Of a stretch of DNA of 24,695 nucleotides, positions 13,561 to 21,258 are shown in pieces (the first letter of the stretch is position 1; every line of letters begins with the position of its first letter). Source of the DNA: JAHFRG01 sp036522275 (GTDB taxonomy: Bacteria > Pseudomonadota > Gammaproteobacteria > Burkholderiales > JAHFRG01); contig DATDGC010000102.1 in NCBI GenBank assembly GCA_036522275.1, positions 1 through 24,695 of the forward strand. Direction: 5' to 3'. Under the pieces are notes generated by a model, which did no database searches, was not told the DNA's origin, and worked only from the letters and a program-made list of their open reading frames with translations. Both the position numbers and the translations under genes were made by a program.

Positions 13561-15774
13561 TCAGGCTTTTTCGAGTTGGCTACCGATGGGCAAACGACGT
13601 ATGCGTTTGCCGGTGGCCGCGAAGATCGCGTTGGCCAGCGCCGGTGCCGTGACCGCCGTGCCCGGCTCGCCGATCCCGCCCGGGGCCTCGCCATTCCGCA
13701 CCAGGTGCACTTCAATCACGGGGGTCTCATTCATCCGCAGCGCGCGGACGTCATGGAAGTTGGACTGCTCCACCCGGCCGTTCTTGAGCGTCACCTCGCC
13801 CCACAGCGCGCCGCCAATGCCGAAGATGACACCGCCTTCGATCTGCGCTTTCACCGTGTCTGGGTTCACGATGGTGCCACAATCGACCGCACAGACAATC
13901 CGGTTCACCCGCACCTCGCCCGACTGCGAAACCGTGATCTCGGCGACCTGTGCCAAGTAGGTATCCCAAAAACCACCGTACATGAGCGCGATGCCACGCC
14001 CGCGGCCGGCTGGCAGCTTCCTGCCCCAGCCCGCTTTTTCCGCTGCCAGATCAAGCACTGCCCTCGCACGCGGTGATTTGCCAAGCAGCGCGCGACGGTA
14101 CTCGAACGGATCCTGCTTCGCCGCCGCAGCCAGCTCGTCCATGAAGCTTTCGACCACGAACGTGTTGTGCGTGACTCCGACACCGCGCCAGAAGCCGGTG
14201 TTCAAGACCGGCTCCTCGTGGCGCACGTACTCGACCTGAATCGCGGGGATGTCGTAGCGCAATTGCACCGCCCCATCCAACGCGTCGCCGTCGAGTCCGT
14301 CCTTGAATGCGGGCGGCGCCCAGCGCGCGAGGATCGACGGGCCAACAATGCGGTGGGTCCAGGCGACCGGCCTGCCGCGTGCATCCAGCCCAGCGGCCAT
14401 CCGATCGTAGTAGTACGGACGGTAGACGTCGTGCTGCACGTCTTCCTCGCGAGTCCAGATCACCTTCACGGGCCCGTCAACCTGCTTGGCGATTCGGACG
14501 GCTTGGGTAACGTAGTCCACTTCGAGGCGCCGACCGAAGCCGTCACCCAGAAGGTGGTTGTGCACCACGACTTTCTCGAGCGGCAGGCCCGTGACTTGAG
14601 CGGCCGTCGCCTGTGCGCGGGCCAGCACCTGCGAGCCGACCCACACCTCGCAGCTGTCCGGTCGGACGTGCACGGTGCAGTTCATCGGCTCCATCGTCGT
14701 GTGCGCGAGGAACGGGGCCTCGTACACCACCTCCAGCTTACTCACTGCTCCCGCGATCGCCGCGGCGGCATCGCCCTCCTTCCGCGCGACCACGCCGGAC
14801 TGCTGCGACGCCGTATCGAGACCCCGGACAACGTCGGCAGTGCTCACGCTTCCATTGGGCCCGTCCTCCCAGCGGATGGCGAGCGCCGCCAGTCCCTGTT
14901 TCGCCGCCCACATGTGGTCAGCCACGACGGCGACCGCCTCGTCGAGGCGGACGATCTGGCGCACGCCCTTAATCACCTTCGCCTTGCTATCGTCAAGGTC
15001 AGCCAGCTTGCCGCCGAGCACCGGACTCGCGGCGACCGTGGCGATCTTCATCCCGGGCAGCCGCACATCGATGCCGTACTGCGCTGTGCCGTTCACCTTC
15101 GCCGGTGTATCCAAGCGCTTGGCGGGAGTGCCGATAAGCTTGAAGTCTTTCGGATCCTTCAGTACGACCTTGTCGGGCACCGGTAGCATCGCCGCCTTGG
15201 CAGCCAGCGCGCCATAGGTGAGAGTACGGCCGGTCGGCGTGTGGGTCACCGCGCCCTTCTGCGCCCGGCACGACGCTGGATTGACATTCCACGTCTGGGC
15301 AGCGGCGGTCACAAGCATCGTGCGCGCGGTCGCACCCGCGCGGCGCATCGGCAGGTACAGGCCCCTCACGGAGGTCGAGCCCCCCGTCACCTGGAAGCCG
15401 ACAAGTGGATTGGCATACAGCTTGTCATCTGGCGGCGCGTGCTCGAGCTGAACCTGGTCGAGCCCGACCTCGAGCTCCTCCGCGAGAAGCATGGGTATCG
15501 ACGTGTACATGCCCTGCCCCATTTCGACTTGCCCCATGATCATGGTCACGCGGCCGTCCGTGCCGATACGGATGAATGCGTTGGGAGCGAAGACATCCGC
15601 GGGCGTGGCGCCAGCTGCTCCGCTGTTCTTGAATATCCCGGGCACGCTGAAGCTCAACAACAGACCGCCTCCGGCGGCAGCGCTGGCCTTCAGGAAGGTC
15701 CTGCGCGAAACGCCACCCTCGGAAACGAATCCTGTCCCATTGTTTGCTTCATTCTGCCTTTGTTCGAGATTCAT
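13561..15774 (-). CDS. Molybdopterin-binding subunit of aldehyde/isoquinoline-type oxidoreductase (IorB-like)
   Basis: The 737-residue protein belongs to the xanthine oxidase family. The N-terminus has a twin-arginine signal (GVSRRTFLKASAAAGGGLLL, residues 21-40), so the folded enzyme is exported with its cofactor. Cofactor-binding sequences include MGQVEMGQGMYTSIPML and GFWRGVGVTHN. Near the C-terminus GGIGEPGTAVTAPALANA holds the catalytic glutamate (E703) that activates water bound to Mo. The duplicated-domain architecture and length fit IorB-type subunits, which pair with a small 2Fe-2S subunit. The substrate (aldehyde, N-heterocycle or other) cannot be told. It lies 18 bases after the 2Fe-2S gene. 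Codon use is GC-rich compared with the housekeeping region. Confidence 0.92.
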   Translation of the reverse strand: MNLEQRQNEANNGTGFVSEGGVSRRTFLKASAAAGGGLLLSFSVPGIFKNSGAAGATPADVFAPNAFIRIGTDGRVTMIMGQVEMGQGMYTSIPMLLAEELEVGLDQVQLEHAPPDDKLYANPLVGFQVTGGSTSVRGLYLPMRRAGATARTMLVTAAAQTWNVNPASCRAQKGAVTHTPTGRTLTYGALAAKAAMLPVPDKVVLKDPKDFKLIGTPAKRLDTPAKVNGTAQYGIDVRLPGMKIATVAASPVLGGKLADLDDSKAKVIKGVRQIVRLDEAVAVVADHMWAAKQGLAALAIRWEDGPNGSVSTADVVRGLDTASQQSGVVARKEGDAAAAIAGAVSKLEVVYEAPFLAHTTMEPMNCTVHVRPDSCEVWVGSQVLARAQATAAQVTGLPLEKVVVHNHLLGDGFGRRLEVDYVTQAVRIAKQVDGPVKVIWTREEDVQHDVYRPYYYDRMAAGLDARGRPVAWTHRIVGPSILARWAPPAFKDGLDGDALDGAVQLRYDIPAIQVEYVRHEEPVLNTGFWRGVGVTHNTFVVESFMDELAAAAKQDPFEYRRALLGKSPRARAVLDLAAEKAGWGRKLPAGRGRGIALMYGGFWDTYLAQVAEITVSQSGEVRVNRIVCAVDCGTIVNPDTVKAQIEGGVIFGIGGALWGEVTLKNGRVEQSNFHDVRALRMNETPVIEVHLVRNGEAPGGIGEPGTAVTAPALANAIFAATGKRIRRLPIGSQLEKA

Positions 15775-15792
15775 GGTCAGGCTCCTTTCGAA

Positions 15793-16248
15793 TTAGGAAA
15801 GCCGCGCCGCAAGCTTAATCGCGGCACGGATTCGCGGATAGGTGCCGCACCGGCAGATATTGCCCGACATGGCGGCATCGATGTCGGTATCGCTGGGATT
15901 AGGATTGCTCGCCAACAGCGCGGACGCCGACATGATCTGACCGGACTGGCAGTAGCCGCACTGTACGACCTCCAGATCCAGCCACGCCTCTTGCACCCTC
16001 TTTCCGCCCGGCGTTTCGCCGATGGCTTCGATCGTGGTGATTGCTTTTCCGTTGACGGAGGCCATTGGCGTGATGCAGGAACGTATCGGCTTGCCGTCCA
16101 GATGCACGGTACATGCACCGCACTGGGCGATACCGCAGCCGAACTTCGTTCCTGTCAGACCGATAACATCGCGCAGAACCCACAGTAGCGGCATGTCATC
16201 AGGAATATCCAAGGTATGCTCCCTGCCGTTGATCCGAAGTGTTGCCAT
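15793..16248 (-). CDS. 2Fe-2S subunit of molybdenum hydroxylase (IorA-like)
   Basis: The 151-residue protein has two iron-sulfur domains. The plant-ferredoxin-like cluster uses C38, C43, C46 and C58 (FGCGIAQCGACTVHLDG). The C-terminal helical cluster uses C97, C100, C132 and C134 (QCGYCQSGQ and NICRCGTYPRI). It passes electrons from the molybdenum site to an acceptor. It has no signal peptide and would be co-exported with the Tat-bearing large subunit. No FAD subunit or cytochrome c gene is nearby, so the acceptor is unknown. AGGAGA precedes the ATG at good spacing, and a TATAAT box lies about 45 bases upstream. Confidence 0.93.
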   Translation of the reverse strand: MATLRINGREHTLDIPDDMPLLWVLRDVIGLTGTKFGCGIAQCGACTVHLDGKPIRSCITPMASVNGKAITTIEAIGETPGGKRVQEAWLDLEVVQCGYCQSGQIMSASALLASNPNPSDTDIDAAMSGNICRCGTYPRIRAAIKLAARLS

Positions 16249-16290
16249 TGAAGTCTCCTGATGAGAAATACAGTTGCACCCTGACCTGGC

Positions 16291-16296
16291 ATTATA
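16291..16296 (-). promoter_or_regulatory. -10 box upstream of the molybdenum hydroxylase operon
   Basis: The minus strand carries a perfect TATAAT in the context GCGTATAATGCC, 42 bases before the ATG of the 2Fe-2S subunit gene. No good -35 box is present at 16-18 bases, so an activator may be needed. It would drive the 2Fe-2S subunit, IorB-like subunit, xdhC, mocA and perhaps the following redox genes. Confidence 0.5.
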
Positions 16297-16350
16297 CGCT
16301 GCCGACTCGAATGCCCGCCGCTCCGTTTCAGCCTCGGCGTAATGCGCTGC

Positions 16351-17376
16351 TTAATTTCCTAAACGCCGGCCAAAACTTATAGCGTAAGCCGCTGGGCGTG
16401 CAAGCAGGATTGGGTCATCCGAGGCTGCAATACCATCAGTCAGGTTCAATGGACTGAACATCAGCGTTTTTTCCAACTGCTGGCTATCCTGCAGAGCAGT
16501 TTTCAGCGTCAGAATACCCAGTTCTACCTGCGGCCTATTTTCCGGCCATACCACAGTGCCATCATTGATCACATCATCCGTTAGGGCCAGCTGAACGGAT
16601 ATACGGAATTTTGCCGGTCCTTTCTTAAGCCGCGCCGGCAATTCTTGCATCAAATAATCAGGCGCAGCTTTTGCCGCCTGCTTCTTCGTCAGCGCATGCA
16701 CGCCCGCCAGAGGTGTGATGCGGTAGCGGCCATAAAGGGTTTTGCCCCTGGCGTTGGTGAAGCTGAAAGCATTCACGCCATAAAAGGCCTGCGTTGCAAA
16801 ACTCACGCGGGCGGGCGCAGGTGTTGTGGCAAATTTCAGCGCAGCGGGGTGCGCTCCCAGAAACTTCTCAACGGGTGATGGTTTTGGTGCATCAGGACCG
16901 CTGGCAGCGACGGCGTTAAGAAACTCTAAAAACTCTTCCGGCGTTGCCGCGGGAAATCCATTGATTGAAATACTGACGATATCGGTATAGGCGCCATCTG
17001 CCAGTTGAAAGCGAATGGCCATGCCGTGCGGATTGGCATCAGCGCTGGCATCCGGAATCGTCGGCAAGCCGGTGGCATCGGAGAAGCGCACGAGAACCGG
17101 GCTGCTGGCTTTTTGTAAGTGCGGGGCTTTACTCAAGCTTGCAGCACCGGCGGCAGGAGTAAACGTACCACTGACCATGATGCCCTTGGCGTGATTGGCG
17201 CGATAACCTTTGTATGGGCCGTGAGCCAGTTCGATCAAGGTGTCTACCAGCTGTTCCACTACGGGCTTGTCGGAAACCTGACTTGCATCATCAGCGTGTG
17301 AGAAGTTGACCGCACCGAGAAAAAGTGCGGTTGTGATAATTTTTACTGCGAACACTTTAGTTTTAGAAATCTGCAT
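16351..17376 (-). CDS. Exported catalase-related peroxidase (SrpA-like)
   Basis: The 341-residue protein has a Sec signal peptide (KVFAVKIITTALFLGAVNFSHA, residues 7-28) with probable cleavage after SHA. The catalytic histidine lies in RANHAKGIMVSGTF, followed by VLVRFSDATGLPTIPD. The likely heme-ligand tyrosine is in ARPAAYAISFGRR near the C-terminus (RxxxY). It is much shorter than classical catalases (about 480) and fits the ~300-residue catalase-family peroxidases, which remove peroxides in the periplasm. The ATG at 17376 follows GAGGG; a longer frame to 17553 would read through the cardiolipin synthase remnant and is rejected. It is the last co-directional gene before the molybdenum operon. 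Confidence 0.92.
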   Translation of the reverse strand: MQISKTKVFAVKIITTALFLGAVNFSHADDASQVSDKPVVEQLVDTLIELAHGPYKGYRANHAKGIMVSGTFTPAAGAASLSKAPHLQKASSPVLVRFSDATGLPTIPDASADANPHGMAIRFQLADGAYTDIVSISINGFPAATPEEFLEFLNAVAASGPDAPKPSPVEKFLGAHPAALKFATTPAPARVSFATQAFYGVNAFSFTNARGKTLYGRYRITPLAGVHALTKKQAAKAAPDYLMQELPARLKKGPAKFRISVQLALTDDVINDGTVVWPENRPQVELGILTLKTALQDSQQLEKTLMFSPLNLTDGIAASDDPILLARPAAYAISFGRRLGN

Positions 17377-17428
17377 TTTGTTGCCCTCGGTAGTTATGGA
17401 AAATGTTTTGACGATACCTGCCCGCCTT

Positions 17429-17500
17429 GTCAAGGCTCTCAAAGCTGGAACGCCAACCACAGCACCAGACCTTCGCTCAGATCGCGCAGTAGCACGGGCG
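17429..17500. repeat. Direct repeat, copy 1 (cardiolipin synthase 3' end)
   Basis: This 72-base segment matches 22648-22719 at 61 of 72 positions by hand alignment, in the same orientation and with a constant offset of 5219 bases. The two copies bracket the thioredoxin-like gene and three hydrolase genes. Confidence 0.85.
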
Positions 17501-17504
17501 GCCC
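17439..17504 (-). pseudogene. Remnant of a cardiolipin synthase 3' end
   Basis: On the minus strand this segment reads PVLLRDLSEGLVLWLAFQL and a TGA stop. It is nearly identical to the C-terminus of the intact cardiolipin synthase gene (GLLRDLTEGLVLWLAFQL, 22658 onward). Similarity disappears upstream of about 17504, where the thioredoxin-like gene ends (17522). Most differences are silent or conservative, so the fragment came from a once-functional diverged copy rather than a recent duplication. It marks a rearrangement junction. Confidence 0.8.
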
Positions 17505-17521
17505 ATTGCTGGCGCCGATGA

Positions 17522-18676
17522 TCAACCGAACGTGAACGCATAAGCCTCCACACCTGGATCGAGAAACTCGATCTCGAACTGTCGATCAGCGATAGGCTTC
17601 TGTTGTCGGATTAGCTGATACAGCCGTTGTTCGGTAACCGTGCCGTTGCCTTGGTCGTCAACGTCAATTCCGTGAGCAGCGCCCGGCGGTTGTCCATCAA
17701 TGAGCACGCGAAATCGCACGGTAGTTCCGCGCCCCGCCGTTCCCATGACGAGATGAAGATCGCGGGCATGAAAGCGGTAGGCGATCCGCCCGTTGGCCTT
17801 GTTCAGCACAGTGGCCTGTTTCTTCACCGACCAATCACCCGAAAGCGCCCAGTGATTGAGTCGCAACAGCGCGGGGACAGCATAGACGCGACGCTTGTCC
17901 AATACTGCACCGCCGGGAGACGCAAAGTTCTCGGTGCGCTCATAGCCGACATAGTTTTCCGGAGACTTCAAGCTGCCCCAATCGGCGGCAACTTCCGCAC
18001 CACGGGCATCGACTGAAACCAGTTCATAACCGACGCCGCCGATTCCAGCCTCAGAAAGTAATTGTTGGATGATCTTTTCCGACCGATCGTATTCACCCTC
18101 GCCAAAATGATGATGTCGAATACGCCCCTGCGCATCGATAAAATAGAGGGCCGGCCAAGATTCGTTCTTGAAAGAACGCCATATAGCATAGTCGTTATCG
18201 ATCGCGATCGGATAATCGACTCGCATGTCCTTCGCGGCTCGGCGAACATTATCGAGGTTTTTCTCAAATGCGAACTCGGGAGTGTGCACACCGATCACCA
18301 CCAAACCTTGATTCTTGTATTTCTCGGCCCACGTGCGAACATAGGGAAGCGAGCGTAGCCAGTTGATGCAGGTATAGGTCCAGAAGTCGATGACGACGAC
18401 TTTCCCGCGCAGGCCGGCCGCCGTCAACGGCGGTGAATTGAGCCACTCGGTCGCACCGCCAAGAGAAGGCAACTCACCTTCGGTCATATCTTTATGCGCG
18501 TTTTTTGGACCTGCTTCGCGATAGAAAACTCCGTCGATCTTCGCGGTCTGGTAGTGCACCTGACCCGCTGTGGACACCATCGGCTGCGGCACGCTCTCGT
18601 CCTTGGCAAAGGCCACGATCGGAGCCCCGATTGCGCTGACGAGTATCGCGGTAAGCAAGAGCTGGTTTGCTTTCAT
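17522..18676 (-). CDS. Exported thioredoxin-fold protein with DipZ-like C-terminal domain (CINW active site)
   Basis: The 384-residue protein has a Sec signal (MKANQLLLTAILVSAIGAP, cleavage near AFA-KD). A thioredoxin/redoxin fold covers about 70-205, with VVVIDFWTYTCINWLRSLPY and GVHTPEFAFEKN. A C-terminal beta domain covers about 235-384 (ENYVGYERTENFASPGG; DLHLVMGTAG; LIDGQPPG; GVEAYAFTFG), like the Thioredoxin_10 domain of DipZ. The active-site motif is C103-I-N-W106; the second cysteine of CxxC is absent. It cannot form the usual disulfide and may act as a one-cysteine peroxidase or binding protein. The ATG at 18676 follows GGAAGGAATTC. Its end abuts the cardiolipin synthase remnant. Confidence 0.87.
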   Translation of the reverse strand: MKANQLLLTAILVSAIGAPIVAFAKDESVPQPMVSTAGQVHYQTAKIDGVFYREAGPKNAHKDMTEGELPSLGGATEWLNSPPLTAAGLRGKVVVIDFWTYTCINWLRSLPYVRTWAEKYKNQGLVVIGVHTPEFAFEKNLDNVRRAAKDMRVDYPIAIDNDYAIWRSFKNESWPALYFIDAQGRIRHHHFGEGEYDRSEKIIQQLLSEAGIGGVGYELVSVDARGAEVAADWGSLKSPENYVGYERTENFASPGGAVLDKRRVYAVPALLRLNHWALSGDWSVKKQATVLNKANGRIAYRFHARDLHLVMGTAGRGTTVRFRVLIDGQPPGAAHGIDVDDQGNGTVTEQRLYQLIRQQKPIADRQFEIEFLDPGVEAYAFTFG

Positions 18677-18757
18677 GATGAATTCCTTCCAGATGGTTAG
18701 ATGTGTCGGCAATGTGGCCGCGTTTCCCGGGGCACCGCCTACGTAGGCTAACGCCGA

Positions 18758-19795
18758 TCAATAACGGTCGACGTCGACGATAGCTTTGGCAAAGGCCTGC
18801 GGGGCTTCTTGAGGCAGATTGTGCCCGACACCGCCGTTGACGATCCGGTGTGAATACTTGCCCGAAAATTTCTTGGCATAGGAACTGGCGTCCGGATGCG
18901 GTGCACCATTGGCGTCACCTTCAAGAGTAATGGTGGGCACGGCGATGACCGGACCTTCCGCAAGCCGCTTTTCCAGATCGTCATATTTCCGTTCACCCTC
19001 AGCGAGTCCGAGCCGCCAGCGATAATTATGGATGACGATAGCGACGTGATCCGGATTTTCGAAGGACGCCGCACTGCGATTGAAGGTAGCTTCGTCGAAA
19101 TTCCACTTCGGCGAAGCAGTTCGCCAAATGAGCTTCGCAAAGTCGTGCCGGTATTTGTCGTAGCCGACCCGACCGCGTTCCGTGGCAAAGTAATATTGGT
19201 ACCACCATTCGAGCTCAGCCTGTGGCGGCAACGGTATCTTGCCGGATGCCTGGCTGCCGATCAAATAACCGCTCACGGAGACGAGAGCCTTGCAACGTTC
19301 CGGCCAGAGTGCCGCGATGATGTCGGCCGTTCGCGCTCCCCAATCAAAACCGCCGAGGACGGCCTTCTTGATCTTGAGCACATCCATCAGCGCGATGATA
19401 TCGAGAGCAAGGACCGATGGCTGGCCATTCCGGAACGTTCCACTTGAGAGAAAGCGCGTCGGGCCATAGCCGCGCAGATACGGGACGATCACCCGGTAGC
19501 CCGCAGATGCCAACAAAGGCGCGACATCGACATAGCTGTGAATGTCGTAGGGCCAACCGTGCAGAAGAATTACCGCCGGACCATTGGCGGGGCCGGCTTC
19601 AGCGTATCCAACATTCAGGACGCCGGCATCGATCTGCTTCAGTGAGCTGAACGACCTGTTCGTCCCCGGCTTAATCGGGTTCATCTTGCTGGATTGTGCG
19701 TCCGCGGAGCCGATCATGGCGAGCTCAGCGGCAGCAATGGTCAGGACCGCAGTGCCTAAAAGGCGGCGGCGATTATGGTTGATTTCTTCGGACAT
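18758..19795 (-). CDS. Tat-exported alpha/beta hydrolase, epoxide-hydrolase/dehalogenase type
   Basis: The 345-residue protein has a twin-arginine-like leader (NHNRRRLLGTAVLTIAAAEL) with an AQ cleavage region near 33. The fold shows the oxyanion motif LLHGWPYD (78-84) and the nucleophile elbow GGFDWGA with D151 as the likely nucleophile. GGVGHNLPQ follows with H325 as the catalytic histidine. An aspartate nucleophile points to an epoxide hydrolase or haloalkane dehalogenase rather than a serine esterase. The substrate is unknown. The ATG at 19795 follows AGGAGA at good spacing. It lies between the thioredoxin-like gene and two epoxide hydrolase genes with which it shares export signals, suggesting a joint periplasmic role. 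Confidence 0.87.
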   Translation of the reverse strand: MSEEINHNRRRLLGTAVLTIAAAELAMIGSADAQSSKMNPIKPGTNRSFSSLKQIDAGVLNVGYAEAGPANGPAVILLHGWPYDIHSYVDVAPLLASAGYRVIVPYLRGYGPTRFLSSGTFRNGQPSVLALDIIALMDVLKIKKAVLGGFDWGARTADIIAALWPERCKALVSVSGYLIGSQASGKIPLPPQAELEWWYQYYFATERGRVGYDKYRHDFAKLIWRTASPKWNFDEATFNRSAASFENPDHVAIVIHNYRWRLGLAEGERKYDDLEKRLAEGPVIAVPTITLEGDANGAPHPDASSYAKKFSGKYSHRIVNGGVGHNLPQEAPQAFAKAIVDVDRY

Positions 19796-19886
19796 ATATT
19801 TCTCTCCTATTGGATTCAAATCGATGTTGCCGCTGTGGTGTGGGAATATTAGGTACACGTTGTGCCCGTATTCCAGGTCTCTCTAA

Positions 19887-21218
19887 CTAGCGTAGTGATC
19901 TGAATGCCGCGCGGAGGTCCGTCACGAGGATCTCCGGCTGCTCCCACGCCGCGAAGTGGCCGCCCTTGTCGGCCTTGTTGTAGTAGATGAGCTTGGGATA
20001 TGCCCGCTCCGTCCAGCTCCGCGGGGCCTGATAGAGCTCCTCCGGAAAGGCGCTCACCGCGACCGGGATGGCGATGTGTTTCGGGGCGAAGAAGGCGAGC
20101 TTGCTTTCCCAATACAGACGAGCCGAAGAGATCGTCGTGTTGGTCAGCCAGTAAAGCGTGGCGTTGTCGAGGATGTCGTCTCGCGTCAGCCCCTCATGCT
20201 GACCGTCGAAGACGCGCGCGATGAGCGCGTAACTGCGCGCGTCGTGGTCAATCATCCAGGCTGCCATCCCGACCGGCGAATCACCGATCCCGTAGATCGA
20301 CTGCGGGCGGTTCTTCATCTCCTGGGCGTAGCCCAGGCCCTGCTTGTAGAAGAAGGTGAGCTGATCGTACGCGTGTTTCTCGTCCGCCGAGAGACCCGAG
20401 GGTGTCGGTGCACCGGCAAAAGCCGCCTTGTCGATGTCGGGCGGCACGGTGGCCGGCATGTTGGTGTGAATGCCGATCAATTCCGGAGCGCCGAGCAGAG
20501 CCATCTGTTCCGTGACCGCATTCCCCCAATCGCCGCCCTGCGCCACATAGCGTGCATATCCGAGGCGCTTCATCAGCAAGGTCCACGCGCGGGCGATGCG
20601 GATGGGATCCCAACCGGTCGTGGTGGGTTTCCCGGAAAAGCCGTAGCCCGGCAACGATGGAATCACCACATCGAAAGCGTCCGATGCGCTCCCGCCATGT
20701 GCGGTGGGATTCGTCAGCGGATCGATGATCTTCAACTGCTCGATGATCGAGCCGGGCCATCCGTGCGTGACGATGACCGGCAACGCGTTTGCGTGTTTCG
20801 ACCGAACGTGAATGAAGTGAATGTCGAGCCCGTCGATCGTGGTAATGAATTGCGGGAGGGCGTTCAGTTTCGCCTCGCACTTGCGCCAGTTGTAGTCCGT
20901 CGCCCAATAGCGCGCGAGTTTCTGAATCGTCGCGAGCTGCACGCCTTGCGATGCATCCTTCACCGTCTCCCGCTCGGGCCACTTTGTCGCCGCGATGCGT
21001 CGGCGCAGGTCGGTAAGTTCCGTTTCCGGAACCTTCACATGAAACGGACGAATAGCGGTCCTGTCAGTTTGGGTCATGGTGTACTCCTTTTGAGTAGTTT
21101 TGGATTTCGAATCTGCAAATGCCTCGTCGATCGTCCCTGGGCTGAACGCGACTGCCAGTCCCAACATCGAACTCTCCCTGAGAAAGCGACGGCGCGATCT
21201 GTCCTCTGGTTGTTTCAT
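19887..21218 (-). CDS. Epoxide hydrolase, EHN type, with Tat leader and internal start
   Basis: The 443-residue protein begins MKQPEDRSRRRFLRESSMLG, a Tat leader ending near AFA-DS (35). The EHN domain (RPFHVKVPETELTDLRRRIAATKWPE, from 57) precedes an alpha/beta hydrolase core with THGWPGS (151-157), GGDWG (nucleophile D230) and GGHFAAWEQP (H421). It hydrolyses epoxides to diols in the juvenile-hormone-epoxide-hydrolase style; the substrate is unknown. The ATG at 21218 follows GAGAGGAGCAGACA. A second ATG at 21077 also follows a strong AAGGAG and would give a leaderless protein beginning MTQTDRTAIRPF. The DNA before the two ATGs is similar, so the leader appears to have been inserted. It is a close paralogue of the next gene. 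Confidence 0.92.
   Translation of the reverse strand: MKQPEDRSRRRFLRESSMLGLAVAFSPGTIDEAFADSKSKTTQKEYTMTQTDRTAIRPFHVKVPETELTDLRRRIAATKWPERETVKDASQGVQLATIQKLARYWATDYNWRKCEAKLNALPQFITTIDGLDIHFIHVRSKHANALPVIVTHGWPGSIIEQLKIIDPLTNPTAHGGSASDAFDVVIPSLPGYGFSGKPTTTGWDPIRIARAWTLLMKRLGYARYVAQGGDWGNAVTEQMALLGAPELIGIHTNMPATVPPDIDKAAFAGAPTPSGLSADEKHAYDQLTFFYKQGLGYAQEMKNRPQSIYGIGDSPVGMAAWMIDHDARSYALIARVFDGQHEGLTRDDILDNATLYWLTNTTISSARLYWESKLAFFAPKHIAIPVAVSAFPEELYQAPRSWTERAYPKLIYYNKADKGGHFAAWEQPEILVTDLRAAFRSLR
21075..21107 (-). promoter_or_regulatory. Internal ribosome binding site and start of the epoxide hydrolase gene
   Basis: The minus strand reads ATCCAAAACTACTCAAAAGG AGTACACC and then ATG (21077). The AAGGAG is well spaced. 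Translated in frame from the longer start it gives KTTQKEYTM. The segment is similar to 21216-21247 in front of the upstream ATG (CAAACTACTCGAGAGGAGCAGACA), so both probably descend from one leader. Confidence 0.6.
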
Positions 21219-21247
21219 TGTCTGCTCCTCTCGAGTAGTTTGGATTT
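21216..21247 (-). promoter_or_regulatory. Upstream ribosome binding site of the Tat-leader epoxide hydrolase gene
   Basis: The minus strand reads CAAACTACTCGAGAGGAGCA and then ATG (21218) a few bases later. It is the second copy of the repeated leader described at 21075-21107, and it drives the full-length Tat-leader form. Confidence 0.6.
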
Positions 21248-21258
21248 TTGGGCCATGA

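Noticed and set aside
14167..16188. Plus-strand frames of 339 and 315 codons opposite the molybdenum hydroxylase
   Set aside because: Antisense shadows of conserved subunits, with Arg/His-rich sequence and no start signal.
17377..17553. N-terminal extension of the catalase-like gene
   Set aside because: The extension is an off-frame reading of the cardiolipin synthase remnant and hides an otherwise clear Sec signal peptide.
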